Assembly: GCA_034429195.1 (NCBI GenBank)
Contig: DAOUGQ010000018.1
Span: forward strand, 384,496-448,495
DNA from: UBA4782 sp034429195
Lineage (GTDB): Bacteria; Chloroflexota; Anaerolineae; Anaerolineales; Anaerolineaceae
Reading direction: 5' to 3'
DNA: 64,000 bases
Positions within the stretch are counted from its first letter, which is position 1; each line of letters begins with the position of its first letter. The position numbers were made by a program, and so were the translations under genes. The notes under the pieces were generated by a model, which was not told the origin of the DNA, did no database searches, and saw nothing but the letters and a program-made list of their open reading frames with translations. This document shows, in pieces, positions 8,498 through 18,644 of this stretch.

Positions 8498-9841
8498 ATG
8501 GCTGATATTTTGATAAAAGGCGGATTGGTAGGAACACAGGATTCCAATAGAAGAGTTTTTCCTGATGGAGCTGTAGCGATTACTGGAAACAAGATTGTTG
8601 CCGTAGGTCCTACTGCTGAAATTGAAAAAGCTTATTCGGCTGAAAAAGTGATTGATGCCAGTGGCAAGATTGTTATGCCTGGTATGATCTGTACCCATAC
8701 TCATATGCCCAGCGTAGTTGGACATAATATGCCCGTTGATTATTCAAAATTCCGGGCTTTTATGGATCTCCTCACGAAATGGTGGTGGCCAGATATTGAA
8801 GAAGCAAGTACTTATGAAAGTATTTATTGGTGTTCACTTTGGGCAGGTGCGAAGATGCTTAAAACGGGTACCACCACCGTTGTCGACATGGTTGAAGCAC
8901 CAACTGTGGTAGATGGGTGCCTGGATGTATCTGCCGATGCGGTTATGAAATTGGGGAGCCGAGCGGTTATTTGTTATGAATCCACTGAACGCATCTCCAA
9001 GGAAAACGCCCGGGCAGGTATCAACGAGAACGTTCGGTTCTTCAAGAAATATAAAGATGATCCCGAAAGTCGAGTTTCTGGAAGAATGGCTGTTCATACT
9101 GTTTATACTGCCAGCGAAGAAATGCTACGAGAAGTCCGTGGTTTAGCCACCGATCTTGGAGCCGGCATCAAGATCCACGTTGCAGAAGTTCCGCCACCAC
9201 TTGTTATTGAAAAATTTGGCAGAACTGCACCCTTTGTATTACAAGATACGGGTTTCTTGGGGCCAGATGTATTGGCAGTTCATTGTATCAACATGAACTC
9301 AGAGGAAATTGCCTTATGGCGTGATCATGATGTAAAGGTCGCTCATACTCCAATGAGTAACATGTTGGGGGGGAATGGTGTTGCTCCTATTGTAGAAATG
9401 CTCAACGAAGGAATTACGGTCAGCCTTGGACATGATTGTTTCTTTACATTGGATCTATTCCAATATATTCGCATGGCATATTTACTACATAAAGTGCATC
9501 ATCACAATCCGGGAGTTATTCCCTCTTTCCAGGCAATTGATTTTGTTACCACGAATGCAGCCAAAGCAATCCAAAAAGAAAACGAAATTGGCTCTCTTGA
9601 GGTTGGCAAGAAAGCTGATGTTCTCATCATTAAACCCGAACAACCTTCTCCTCTTTTACCTCAAGTATTCTTTGATACCTTAATCAATGATGTTGATGGA
9701 GCAAATGTGGAAACAGTATTGGTGGATGGAAAAATTGTTGTGGATCATCACAAATTGGTTAATGTGGATGAAGAAGAAATTCAACGAAAAGCAATTGAAG
9801 AAACCACTAAAATTTGGAAAAAGGCAGGATCAATACAATGA
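8498..9841 (+). CDS. ATZ/TRZ-family metal-dependent amidohydrolase (SsnA-like)
   Basis: A 447-residue cyclic amidohydrolase of normal length. Metal-site motifs are visible in order: HTHMP after strand 1 (near residue 67), HVAEVP (near 227), HCINMN (near 264) and GHDCFFT with the catalytic Asp (near 311). This is the pattern of the ATZ/TRZ/guanine-deaminase group. Such enzymes deaminate or dechlorinate heterocycles such as guanine, cytosine, melamine and 8-oxoguanine. A strong AGGAGG site precedes the ATG. The stop overlaps the ATG of the hydantoinase A gene. In enteric bacteria a related gene (ssnA) lies close to a molybdenum hydroxylase and a knotted carbamoyltransferase gene, as here. The substrate is probably an aminated N-heterocycle. 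Confidence 0.88.
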   Translation: MADILIKGGLVGTQDSNRRVFPDGAVAITGNKIVAVGPTAEIEKAYSAEKVIDASGKIVMPGMICTHTHMPSVVGHNMPVDYSKFRAFMDLLTKWWWPDIEEASTYESIYWCSLWAGAKMLKTGTTTVVDMVEAPTVVDGCLDVSADAVMKLGSRAVICYESTERISKENARAGINENVRFFKKYKDDPESRVSGRMAVHTVYTASEEMLREVRGLATDLGAGIKIHVAEVPPPLVIEKFGRTAPFVLQDTGFLGPDVLAVHCINMNSEEIALWRDHDVKVAHTPMSNMLGGNGVAPIVEMLNEGITVSLGHDCFFTLDLFQYIRMAYLLHKVHHHNPGVIPSFQAIDFVTTNAAKAIQKENEIGSLEVGKKADVLIIKPEQPSPLLPQVFFDTLINDVDGANVETVLVDGKIVVDHHKLVNVDEEEIQRKAIEETTKIWKKAGSIQ

Positions 9842-11922
9842 GCAATGTCACTTACCGGGTAGGCATTGATATTGGAGGAACCTTTACCGACCTTGTTGTC
9901 ACTACAAGCAATGGAGAAATGTACATCTTCAAATCTCCATCTACGCCAGCAGATTCATCAATTGGGTTATTTGATTGCCTAAAAAAAGCTGCCCGATTCT
10001 TTAATCTGGAATTTGCTAGTTTTTTAGACAAGGTAGACATTATAGTGCATGGAACTACCGTCGCTACCAATACCATGTTGCAGTACAACGGCGCAAAAAC
10101 TGGATTGATCACTACTAAAGGCTTTCGAGATGCTTTGGAGATGCGCCGTGCTCACAAGGAAAATATCTGGGATCTTTCTTTGGCGTCACCACCGCCGATT
10201 ATTCCACGCCATCTTCGTTTAGGAGTGACCGAGAGACTGGACTATTCTGGAAAAGTAATCACCCCCCTGGATGAAGATGAAACTCGTCAGGTAGTACACC
10301 AATTGAAAAGTAAAGGGGTAATTGCAATTGCTGTTTGTACTCTTTTCTCTTTCATGAACCCTGTTCATGAAAGAAGAATACGCGAAATTATCAAAGAAGA
10401 ATACCCTGATTGCTATGTATCAATTTCATCAGAAATTTTGCCTCAAATTCGCGAATATGAGCGCACTTCTACCACTGCAGTTAATGCCTATGTCGGTCCA
10501 GTTCTTGGACGATATCTTACACATTTACAAAATAAGCTCACCGAAGCGGGTTTTAAACATGAGGTTCTTGTCACCCAATCTAATGGTGGCATCATGTCAG
10601 CATCTTATGGAGTAGAGCATGGGGCTTCTACCTTGCTTTCTGGTCCTTCAGCTGGAGCAGTTGGTGGTATGTTTTTTGCCAAACAACTTAATACACCCAA
10701 CTTGATCGTGATGGATATGGGTGGCACCAGTTATGATGTTACCCTCATAAAGGATGGCAAATATGCCATGACCACTGAAGGTGAAATCGCCCGATACCGA
10801 GTTGCTTTGCCAATGATCGACATTAATACGATCGGAGCAGGTGGTGGATCACTGGCATATCTCGATCAAGGAAATATGTTAAAAGTAGGTCCTCAATCTG
10901 CTGGAGCGATACCAGGACCGGCATGTTATGGAAAAGGTGGGACCAGACCAGCTACAACAGATGTAAATGTTGTGTTAGGGTATATCAATCCTGATTTCTA
11001 TCTGGGTGGCGAGTTTGCGATAGACAAACAGGCGTCTTTTGATGCAGTAAAGCGAGAAATAGCTGATCCTTTGGGTATTGACACTATTGAAGCTGCTTAT
11101 GGGATCTATACTGTTGTCAACAATAACATGGCCGATGCTACTCGTGTGGTAAGTGTTGAAAAGGGACATGACCCGCGTGATTTTGCTCTGGTGGCTGCCG
11201 GTGGAGCAGGTGCTTTACATGGATCAAAGATTGCTGAAATTGTTGGAATTCCAAAGGTGATTGTACCTAAAACAGCTTCTGTATTCTGTGCAATGGGTAT
11301 GTTGGAAAGCGATCTGAAGCATGACTATGTTCGCACAATGTGGAAACCAGTTGATGCGTTAGATTTGGCTGAGGTCAACCAGGCATTTGATGCGATGGAA
11401 GCTGAAGCTCGAAAAACCTTGCTCAATGAAGGTCTGAAAGAAGAGCAAATTCACATTGAGCGGGGTTTTGACTTGCGTTATATGGGGCAGCATCACGAAG
11501 TACCAGTCATTATTCCACCGGGTAAGATTGATGAGGCTATGATGCCTGAAATCAAGAGACGATTCCATGAAGCACATAATCGGTTATTCCTCTATAGCGA
11601 ACCTGACAGTCCTCTCGAATCGATCAATATCCGCCTGACTGGAACGGGTATTATCCCCAAAACATCTTTGACCAGTTGGGAATCTGGAGGTAAAGATGCC
11701 AGTCTAGCATTAAAAGAACCTCGCAAGACATATTTTGGTGAGGTTGGTGGTTGGGTAGAAACAAGAATATACGATGGCAGCAAGCTCAAAGCAGGAAATA
11801 TTATCGATGGTCCGGCTATCATCGAAGAAGTGACAACGACAATTGTTATTAGCCCTAATGATAAGGCAACGATTGATCGCCTTGGGAATGTTGTCATTGA
11901 TATCAATGCTCTAAAAAAGTAG
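9838..11922 (+). CDS. hyuA: Hydantoinase/oxoprolinase subunit A
   Basis: The start ATG at 9838 overlaps the previous stop (ATGA); an in-frame ATG at 9814 lies inside the preceding gene and is less likely. The 694-residue product has the N-terminal nucleotide-binding motif GIDIGGTFTDLVV, then GTTVATNT, SGPSAGAVGG and MDMGGTSYDV, all typical of the actin-like fold of HyuA/oxoprolinase. The family hydrolyses five-membered cyclic imides or amides (hydantoins, N-methylhydantoin, 5-oxoproline) or carboxylates ketones, with ATP. It pairs with the B subunit 35 bases downstream. In this cluster ATP-dependent opening of a hydantoin-like ring is the most economical reading; an acetone-carboxylase-like role is less likely because the gamma subunit is absent. 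Confidence 0.92.
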   Translation: MSNVTYRVGIDIGGTFTDLVVTTSNGEMYIFKSPSTPADSSIGLFDCLKKAARFFNLEFASFLDKVDIIVHGTTVATNTMLQYNGAKTGLITTKGFRDALEMRRAHKENIWDLSLASPPPIIPRHLRLGVTERLDYSGKVITPLDEDETRQVVHQLKSKGVIAIAVCTLFSFMNPVHERRIREIIKEEYPDCYVSISSEILPQIREYERTSTTAVNAYVGPVLGRYLTHLQNKLTEAGFKHEVLVTQSNGGIMSASYGVEHGASTLLSGPSAGAVGGMFFAKQLNTPNLIVMDMGGTSYDVTLIKDGKYAMTTEGEIARYRVALPMIDINTIGAGGGSLAYLDQGNMLKVGPQSAGAIPGPACYGKGGTRPATTDVNVVLGYINPDFYLGGEFAIDKQASFDAVKREIADPLGIDTIEAAYGIYTVVNNNMADATRVVSVEKGHDPRDFALVAAGGAGALHGSKIAEIVGIPKVIVPKTASVFCAMGMLESDLKHDYVRTMWKPVDALDLAEVNQAFDAMEAEARKTLLNEGLKEEQIHIERGFDLRYMGQHHEVPVIIPPGKIDEAMMPEIKRRFHEAHNRLFLYSEPDSPLESINIRLTGTGIIPKTSLTSWESGGKDASLALKEPRKTYFGEVGGWVETRIYDGSKLKAGNIIDGPAIIEEVTTTIVISPNDKATIDRLGNVVIDINALKK

Positions 11923-11957
11923 CGCAGTGGCTATGACATCTATTAGGAGAAATATTC

Positions 11958-13697
11958 ATGGCTAATCAATCCGTTGATCCAATCACAATGTCGGTAGTCT
12001 TTAATCGTTTAGGCACGATTAACAAAGAAATGGGTATCACCATGACGCGAACATCGCGTTCGCCAATATTTGCAGAAGTGCACGACTTTTCTTGCGCTAT
12101 CTGCGATTGGGTACCAAGAATTGTTGCTCAAGTCGATGGTGTTCCTTCTCATACTGCTTCTTCTATGTTAGCTGCCAGAGCAGTAGTAGATAAATTTAGG
12201 AATGAAATGAAACCCGGTGATGTCTACCTAATCAATGACCCTTATGAAGGCGGAACTCACCTGGCGGATGTTACTGCAGTGAAACCTATTTATTACAAAG
12301 GTGAGCTGTTATTTATGGCAATCAATCGGGCACACCATCTTGATATTGGCGGTATGGTAGCAGGTAGCTATAGCCCAGAAGCGAAGGAAATCTTCCATGA
12401 AGGTCTTCGTATTCCAGCAATCCGAATATATGAAGATGGACGACCCATCCAATTTGTGATTGATTTATTAAAAATAAACACTCGCATGCCGGATCTATTT
12501 GAAAGCGATATCCGTGCCCAGGTAGCTTCCTGTAATGTTGCAGAACGACGCTTGATAGAAATGGCAGAAGAATTTGGTGCAGAACGACTCAAAGAAATTT
12601 TGAATGCCATAAATGATTACGCTGATCAGATGATGCGCGCAGAGATATCAAAACTGCCGGATGGAACTTACGAAGGTGAAGCGATATTGGATGGAGATGG
12701 CTTTGATGCGGTCAACATCAAAATAAAGACCAAAATCGAAATAAAAGGCGATGAGCTGTGGGTAGACTTTAATGGTACTGACCCGCAGGTTACAGGTTTC
12801 ATCAATAGTCCTTTTGCAAATTCTGCTACTTCAGTTTATGTTGCGGTGCTTACTTGTGTAAGTCAGGAAGTGCCACACAATGAGGGGGCTTATCAACCCA
12901 TCCACATCACCACACAAAAAGGAACCATTGTAGATCCATTACCTCCAGTGCCAGTTGCATCGTGCACATTGGATACAGCCTGTGCCATCCTGGAGGCAAT
13001 GTATATGGCATTATCCAAAGCAATCCCCAATAAAGCTCCTGCTGCATGGAACCGCTGGTGTGGACCTGCTATTTCAGGTATGGATCCTCGAAAGAATGAA
13101 TTCTATGTTGGTTATGCATTCTGTGGCATGGGTGGCGGTGGCGCAATGCCATTCCAGGATGGACAAAGCTATATCGGAGATGGTATTGATTTGGGCGGAT
13201 TAACTGCCCCCAATATAGAGACTAACGAGATCGATATGCCACATATTACAGAATGCCATGAATTATGGAAAGATTCGGGTGGAGCGGGCAAATATCGTGG
13301 TGGCTTAGGTGTAAAGTATTCAATCCGTTTTTATGACGAAGCTCCTTTCCTGGCTTTGTTTGGTGATGGGACCGTGAATCCTCCATTTGGATTATTTGGA
13401 GGACAACCCGGTACTGTCAACAAGTTAATTGCAAACGAGGGAACTGAAAGCGAAGAAACTTTACCTGCAAAAGGAATGCGTCAACTTAAGAAAGGCGACC
13501 GGTATACCGTGTATTCTTCAGGTGGAGGCGGTTGGGGAGATCCATTGGATCGTAATCCTGAAAAAGTATTGGATGATTTGGTCAATGGTTATATTTCTGA
13601 AAAGTCGGCTCGCCATACTTATGGTGTTGTTATAGAAGATAACAAGGTTGATAAAGTAAAAACTGATCAATTGCGCAACGAACTACGTTCAAAATAA
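11958..13697 (+). CDS. hyuB: Hydantoinase/oxoprolinase subunit B
   Basis: A 579-residue protein of the HyuB family. It starts with the characteristic VDPITMSVVFNRL segment, has NDPYEGGTHLADV near residue 95, INRAHHLDIGG near 120, and a glycine-rich end (SSGGGGWGDPLDR). The length matches the usual 560-590. Together with the A subunit it forms the ATP-dependent hydantoinase or oxoprolinase complex. AGGAGA precedes the ATG. The A and B subunits being separate and adjacent is normal for bacterial N-methylhydantoinase-type enzymes. Confidence 0.92.
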   Translation: MANQSVDPITMSVVFNRLGTINKEMGITMTRTSRSPIFAEVHDFSCAICDWVPRIVAQVDGVPSHTASSMLAARAVVDKFRNEMKPGDVYLINDPYEGGTHLADVTAVKPIYYKGELLFMAINRAHHLDIGGMVAGSYSPEAKEIFHEGLRIPAIRIYEDGRPIQFVIDLLKINTRMPDLFESDIRAQVASCNVAERRLIEMAEEFGAERLKEILNAINDYADQMMRAEISKLPDGTYEGEAILDGDGFDAVNIKIKTKIEIKGDELWVDFNGTDPQVTGFINSPFANSATSVYVAVLTCVSQEVPHNEGAYQPIHITTQKGTIVDPLPPVPVASCTLDTACAILEAMYMALSKAIPNKAPAAWNRWCGPAISGMDPRKNEFYVGYAFCGMGGGGAMPFQDGQSYIGDGIDLGGLTAPNIETNEIDMPHITECHELWKDSGGAGKYRGGLGVKYSIRFYDEAPFLALFGDGTVNPPFGLFGGQPGTVNKLIANEGTESEETLPAKGMRQLKKGDRYTVYSSGGGGWGDPLDRNPEKVLDDLVNGYISEKSARHTYGVVIEDNKVDKVKTDQLRNELRSK

Positions 13698-13713
13698 AGA
13701 AAAGGAGAACTCC

Positions 13714-14823
13714 ATGGCTAGAATAGCAATTTTAGGTGCAGGAAATGGTGGTTGTGCAGCCGCTGGAGATTTAACCATGCGGGGACATTCTGTAGCTTTA
13801 TTTGAAGTTCCACAATTTGCTGACAAACTCAAACCGATTAAGGAGCGCGGTGGATTAGAGATCATTGACGAAGGTTTTGCAAAAATCGATACCGTTACTT
13901 CCGATATTGCTGAAGCAATGAAAGATGCTGAGTTAATTTTCAATCCGGTACCTGCTTTTGCACATGAGACATTTGCAAAACTTTGTGCGCCATATGTTAA
14001 AGATGGTCAGGTTATCGTTATCTGGGGAAAAGGTGGCGCCTGCCTGATCTATGGGAAAGTATTTCATGATTTGGGCGTAAAAGCTGATGTAGCCATTGGT
14101 GATACAAATACATTGCCTTATGGTGCAACGCGCATGGGACCAACCCTTGTGCGAATTGAAGCCCGAGTTATGGAATTAATCACAGCAGCTTTTCCAGGTA
14201 AGAAACTGGATAGAGTTGTCAGTGGGCTGAAGACTGCATTTCCAACTTATTCCATTCGCCCAGCAGCCAATGTTCTGGAATCTATACTGGTAGATTACAA
14301 CGCCATCACCCACCCTGCACCTATGATCTGTAATGCTGCTCGTATCGAGTTGGGTGATCCAACTTTTCACTTGTTTGATGAAAAAGCAAATACACCTGCA
14401 GTTGTCAACCTGATCAAATTGATTGATCGTGAAAGAATGGCGATTTCAGAAGCATTGGGTATTAAAGCTTACACTTTGGAAGAAGAAATCAACCATGTGG
14501 GATGGAATCCAAAAGGTCGTGAAAACGATGGAGTAATCCCCCTGTACGATGCTATCCATACCGAAAAGCTTTCTGTCTGCGAAGGTCCATTCAAGCTAAA
14601 TACACGGCATTTGACAGAAGATATTCCATATGGGTTGTTCACATACTGTGAATTGGGTCGCATGTTGGGCGTTCCCACTCCTATAAGTAATGCGATGGTT
14701 GACATAGCGAGTGGACTACTCAACAGAGATTTTCGTTCTGAGGGACGATCGTTGGAAAAATTAGGGTTTGATCCCAAATGGACTGTGAAAAGGCTGTATG
14801 AATACCTCGAAAATGGGATTTAG
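13714..14823 (+). CDS. NAD/NADP octopine/nopaline dehydrogenase family protein
   Basis: A 369-residue protein with an N-terminal Rossmann motif GAGNGGCAAAGD (residues 8-19) and the alpha-helical C-terminal domain of the opine dehydrogenase family, including the conserved NAITHPAPMI segment near residue 192 that carries the catalytic His. Members reductively couple amino acids with 2-oxoacids, or split such opines. AAAGGAGAA precedes the ATG. It lies between the hydantoinase and molybdenum hydroxylase genes, so it probably handles an amino-acid-like intermediate. The reaction here is not known. Confidence 0.85.
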   Translation: MARIAILGAGNGGCAAAGDLTMRGHSVALFEVPQFADKLKPIKERGGLEIIDEGFAKIDTVTSDIAEAMKDAELIFNPVPAFAHETFAKLCAPYVKDGQVIVIWGKGGACLIYGKVFHDLGVKADVAIGDTNTLPYGATRMGPTLVRIEARVMELITAAFPGKKLDRVVSGLKTAFPTYSIRPAANVLESILVDYNAITHPAPMICNAARIELGDPTFHLFDEKANTPAVVNLIKLIDRERMAISEALGIKAYTLEEEINHVGWNPKGRENDGVIPLYDAIHTEKLSVCEGPFKLNTRHLTEDIPYGLFTYCELGRMLGVPTPISNAMVDIASGLLNRDFRSEGRSLEKLGFDPKWTVKRLYEYLENGI

Positions 14824-14844
14824 CCTTCTGAATAGGCACCTGAT

Positions 14845-15720
14845 ATGATCAATAGCTATTTGTTCCCAGCTACTGTAGCAGAGGCATTAGAAATATTAAA
14901 AGAATATCATGGAAAAGCGCGCATTATTGCAGGTGGAACAGATCTGATGCTTCAAATTAATTCAGGTCAAAAATCCCCCGAGATTCTAGTAGATATTTCG
15001 CGCCTGGGAGAGCTAAAGCAAATAAAAGTAGAAAATGGATATATCTTTGTCGGTGCTGCCGTTACTCACAATGAGATAGCTTCCTCCACTTTCTTGCAGG
15101 AAAATGTCCGATGCCTTACGTTGGCTGCAGAGGAAGTTGGAAGTCCACAAGTGCGTAATACAGGAACCATTGGCGGGAATGTTGTAAATGCGCAACCTGC
15201 TGCAGATACAGCATTGGCATTAACTGCGCTGGATGCAGAAACAGAAGTAGTTTCAGAAAATGGATCTATTTGGACAAAAATACCTCAACTATACGAAAAG
15301 CCAGGTGTTTCTAAGATCGACAGCACTTCACAAATTGTTAAGTCTTTCCGCTTTAGGCTGCCTGGCAAAAACATTGGAACTGCATATCGAAGGTTGGGAA
15401 AATGTAAATCTATTGCTTTACCTGTACTTTGTTCAGCCACAGTTCTGGGTGTAACTGATAATGTAATTGACTATACAGCTATAGCCCTTGGCCCGGTAGC
15501 ACTTGCTCCAATGCGTGCAAAACAGGCTGAAGCATTTCTGCTTGGCAAAAAGCCAACCCATGAGGTATTTGAAGAAGCAGCATCTATTGCGCGAAGTGAA
15601 TCAAATCCACGAGATAGTATTCTCAGGTGCTCCAAAATGTATCGTGAAAACCTGGTAGCGATACTGGTCGAAACCACTCTACAACAGGCGTTATTAAACA
15701 TCTCGGAAAGGAACATCTGA
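14845..15720 (+). CDS. Molybdenum hydroxylase FAD-binding subunit (XdhB/CoxM-like)
   Basis: A 291-residue FAD-binding domain of molybdopterin dehydrogenases. It has ARIIAGGTDLM near residue 28, and VGSPQVRNTGTIGGNVVNAQPAAD from about residue 94, which hold FAD. It is encoded immediately ahead of the Fe-S/molybdenum subunit (one base between stop and start). It transfers electrons from the molybdenum hydroxylase to an acceptor. It resembles the YgfM-type partner of XdhD in enteric purine clusters. The family is clear; the acceptor is not. Confidence 0.9.
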   Translation: MINSYLFPATVAEALEILKEYHGKARIIAGGTDLMLQINSGQKSPEILVDISRLGELKQIKVENGYIFVGAAVTHNEIASSTFLQENVRCLTLAAEEVGSPQVRNTGTIGGNVVNAQPAADTALALTALDAETEVVSENGSIWTKIPQLYEKPGVSKIDSTSQIVKSFRFRLPGKNIGTAYRRLGKCKSIALPVLCSATVLGVTDNVIDYTAIALGPVALAPMRAKQAEAFLLGKKPTHEVFEEAASIARSESNPRDSILRCSKMYRENLVAILVETTLQQALLNISERNI

Positions 15721-15721
15721 T

Positions 15722-18466
15722 ATGGCAATTATTCAATTTACAATCAATAATGCACATATACAGGTGGATATAACTCCTGATATCATGCTTTCCGAAGTGC
15801 TGCGCGATATGCTTCACCTGACTGGCGTAAAAATCGGATGCGGTGTTGGAGAATGTGGAGCTTGCACAGTTCTATTGAATGGCAAACCTGTTGCCTCCTG
15901 CATCACACCTGCCATGAAAGCGGATGGCGCTGAAATCACAACGATTGAAGGTGTATCTCCTGAACCACCGATGGAATTGGATATCATCCAAAAAGCATTT
16001 CTGGTGTCAGGAGCAGTGCAATGTGGTTTTTGTACCCCTGGGATGGTACTTACTACAAGAGCATTATTGAGTAAAAACCCGGATCCAGATGAAGCAACCA
16101 TTCGAAAAGAATTCAATGGGCATCTCTGCCGCTGCACTGGATATGATACGATTATTAAATCTGTACAAATGGCAGGTAAAGCAATTCGAAATAACACGGA
16201 TATCATGCTTCCCGAAGTTGATAGCCATAAGGTTGTTGGCCAATCCATAATTCGAAGAGATGGCATTCAGAAAGCAAAAGGTGCTTTTCAATATGGCGCC
16301 GATTTTTATCCCGAGGATGCTTTGTTTGCTGTACCAGTATTCAGCCAGTATCCTTATGCAATAGTAAGATCGGTTGATACAAGCAAAGCGGAAAAAATAC
16401 CAGGATTTATCACTACAATAAATGCTTCTGATATTCCAGGGAAAAACATACAAGGCGTGATAATACCTGATCAATTAGTGATAGTGCCTGTCGGTGAAAA
16501 AGTTCTTTGCATCAGTGATGTTATAACGGTCGTGGTCGGAAAAAATGAAAGAGCTGCGAGAATGGCAGCAAGGCTGATTGAAGTTGAATATGAAGTATTG
16601 AAAGGTGTATTTTCTCCCGAAGATGCTTTGAAACCAGATGCACCTATCCTTCATGATCAGCGTCCAGGAGATTCTCCTTCAAATGTTATGTATAGCACTC
16701 ACGTTGAACTTGGCGATGTTAAAAAAGCTTTTGCGCATTCAGATATTATTCTAACGCGTGAATACCACACACCTTTTGCTGAACACGCCTATCTTGAACC
16801 CGAAGCCGGTTATGCAGAATGGGATTCTGATAAAGGTATAACCATTCACATGGCCAGTCAGGCAATTACTTTTCATGTTAATAATATTGCATTGATTATG
16901 GGATTACCACCTGAAAAAGTCCGGCTAATTCATATTTCGCCAGGTGGTGCTTTTGGCGCTCGTAGCGATATGAGTTTACAGCCTTATCTCGCATTAGCCG
17001 CTCACAAAACAAAAAAAACTGTCAGGATGGTATTGACCCGGCAAGAAAGTCTGCGAATGCATACCAAACGACACCCCATGCGTCATAAATTAAGCATTGG
17101 ATGTAATCGTGATGGCAAAATCACTGCGTTGGATTGTGAAATTCTGGCTGATACAGGTGCTTACTCAAGTGAAGGTATTCCGGTTCTTGATCAGGCAACC
17201 CTATTTGCCACCGGACCTTATGAAATTCCAAATATCTTGATCAAAGGGTTGTCTGTTTACACCAACAACATTCCTTGCGGTGCAATGCGCGGTTTTGGCA
17301 TTCCGCAATCAGCCTTTGCTATTGAATGCCTGCTCGATGAAATGGCAGAACAGCTAAATATGTCTCCATTTGAAATTCGGAAGATCAATGGACTAAAAAT
17401 AGGCAGTACAACTGCTACTGGTCAGGTGTTGCAATCCAGTGTGCCATTTGTGCAGACTGTCACAGATGCAAGGACGGCGCTTGATAAAATGCTGGCGGAA
17501 CTTCCTGCCCCCTTACCAGGAAGAAAGCGGGGAATTGGCGTCGCCAGCAGTTACAAGAATGTTGGTATTGGTCTGGGAATGCCCGAGGCCACTGGTGTAA
17601 TTATTGATCTTTTGCCTTCAGGGAAAATTCTCATTCGTTTCGGGGGTGCTGAACTGGGGCAGGGTTCAGATACAACCATCGCACAAATTGCCGCAGAAGC
17701 ATTACATGTGCCTTACAAAATGATAGAGGTGTATTCTTGTGATACTGGAAGTACACCTGATGGGGGTATTACCAGCGCATCTCGAACAACTTTCATGTCA
17801 GGGAACGCAGTGGTAGAAGCTGCATCCACATTCCTCGACCTTTTAAAGCAAGAAATCGGGCTTACAACAGATTTATCTGAAAATAATTTAATTTCACTCG
17901 CAAAAAGGCTTCATACGGAAGGGAGAAAATTATCCTTATCTCATATTTATCAACCGCCAAGAACATTTCCACTTTCAGCCCAGGGAGAACCAGCAAATAT
18001 TAATTTTGTCACGTTTAGCTACGCAACTCAAGTGGCAATTGTTGATGTCGATCCAACTTCAGGTGAAGTAGAAGTGCAAAAGATGATAGCAGTTCATGAT
18101 GTAGGTCGGACGATTAATCCTATAGGAGCTAAAGGGCAGATCGTAGGAAGCTGTGTCATGGGAATAGGGTATGCATTATCGGAAGAACTGATCCTGAATA
18201 ATGGGTATTTAGAGACAGATACCCTGGCAAAAGTAGGTATTCCAACGATCAATCATATTCCATCTTTTGAAGTATTTTTAATCGAGGATCCGGAACCTTG
18301 TGGCCCCTTTGGCGCAAAGGGAATTGCTGAAGCTGCTGTAATCCCAAGCGCGCCAGCGATCATTAATGCAATTCACGATGCAGTGAATATTCGTATTTAT
18401 CGATTACCTGCTACCCCTGATCGTGTTGCAGGTGCGATTGTTCATCAAGAATATTGTCCACAATAA
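15722..18466 (+). CDS. Molybdenum hydroxylase, fused 2Fe-2S and Mo-binding subunits (xanthine dehydrogenase/XdhD-like)
   Basis: A 914-residue protein that joins the small and large subunits of xanthine dehydrogenase-type enzymes, as in Desulfovibrio aldehyde oxidoreductase and E. coli XdhD. The first 2Fe-2S cluster has Cys near 40, 45, 48 and 60 (GCGVGECGAC...C). The second has CGFC near 100 and CRC near 136. The molybdopterin domain has GGAFGARSD, CGAMRGFG and GAELGQGSDT. The catalytic Glu is seen at about residue 870 in GAKGIAEA. With the FAD subunit it should hydroxylate a heterocycle or aldehyde with water as oxygen source. The fused form and the company of amidohydrolase, hydantoinase and carbamoyltransferase favour a purine-like or related N-heterocyclic substrate. 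Confidence 0.92.
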   Translation: MAIIQFTINNAHIQVDITPDIMLSEVLRDMLHLTGVKIGCGVGECGACTVLLNGKPVASCITPAMKADGAEITTIEGVSPEPPMELDIIQKAFLVSGAVQCGFCTPGMVLTTRALLSKNPDPDEATIRKEFNGHLCRCTGYDTIIKSVQMAGKAIRNNTDIMLPEVDSHKVVGQSIIRRDGIQKAKGAFQYGADFYPEDALFAVPVFSQYPYAIVRSVDTSKAEKIPGFITTINASDIPGKNIQGVIIPDQLVIVPVGEKVLCISDVITVVVGKNERAARMAARLIEVEYEVLKGVFSPEDALKPDAPILHDQRPGDSPSNVMYSTHVELGDVKKAFAHSDIILTREYHTPFAEHAYLEPEAGYAEWDSDKGITIHMASQAITFHVNNIALIMGLPPEKVRLIHISPGGAFGARSDMSLQPYLALAAHKTKKTVRMVLTRQESLRMHTKRHPMRHKLSIGCNRDGKITALDCEILADTGAYSSEGIPVLDQATLFATGPYEIPNILIKGLSVYTNNIPCGAMRGFGIPQSAFAIECLLDEMAEQLNMSPFEIRKINGLKIGSTTATGQVLQSSVPFVQTVTDARTALDKMLAELPAPLPGRKRGIGVASSYKNVGIGLGMPEATGVIIDLLPSGKILIRFGGAELGQGSDTTIAQIAAEALHVPYKMIEVYSCDTGSTPDGGITSASRTTFMSGNAVVEAASTFLDLLKQEIGLTTDLSENNLISLAKRLHTEGRKLSLSHIYQPPRTFPLSAQGEPANINFVTFSYATQVAIVDVDPTSGEVEVQKMIAVHDVGRTINPIGAKGQIVGSCVMGIGYALSEELILNNGYLETDTLAKVGIPTINHIPSFEVFLIEDPEPCGPFGAKGIAEAAVIPSAPAIINAIHDAVNIRIYRLPATPDRVAGAIVHQEYCPQ

Positions 18467-18644
18467 AAGAAAGGAGGTAAACGGGAAGGCGCGAATAAAA
18501 GTGAATCGTGTAGTTCAGAAGTGGATTTTGCTGTAACAGGAGGTGGTGTGAGTTTGGTATTGTATTACGATTTACCATTAAACCCCTCAACCTTTAGACA
18601 TATTCGCTTGAAAAAACTATTCATGTCTCAAAAGGAGGAACAGC

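Noticed and set aside
18467..18644. A riboswitch ahead of the ECF transporter
   Set aside because: No TPP, purine, cobalamin or molybdenum-cofactor consensus blocks could be found by eye, although a YkoE-like gene made a TPP element worth looking for.
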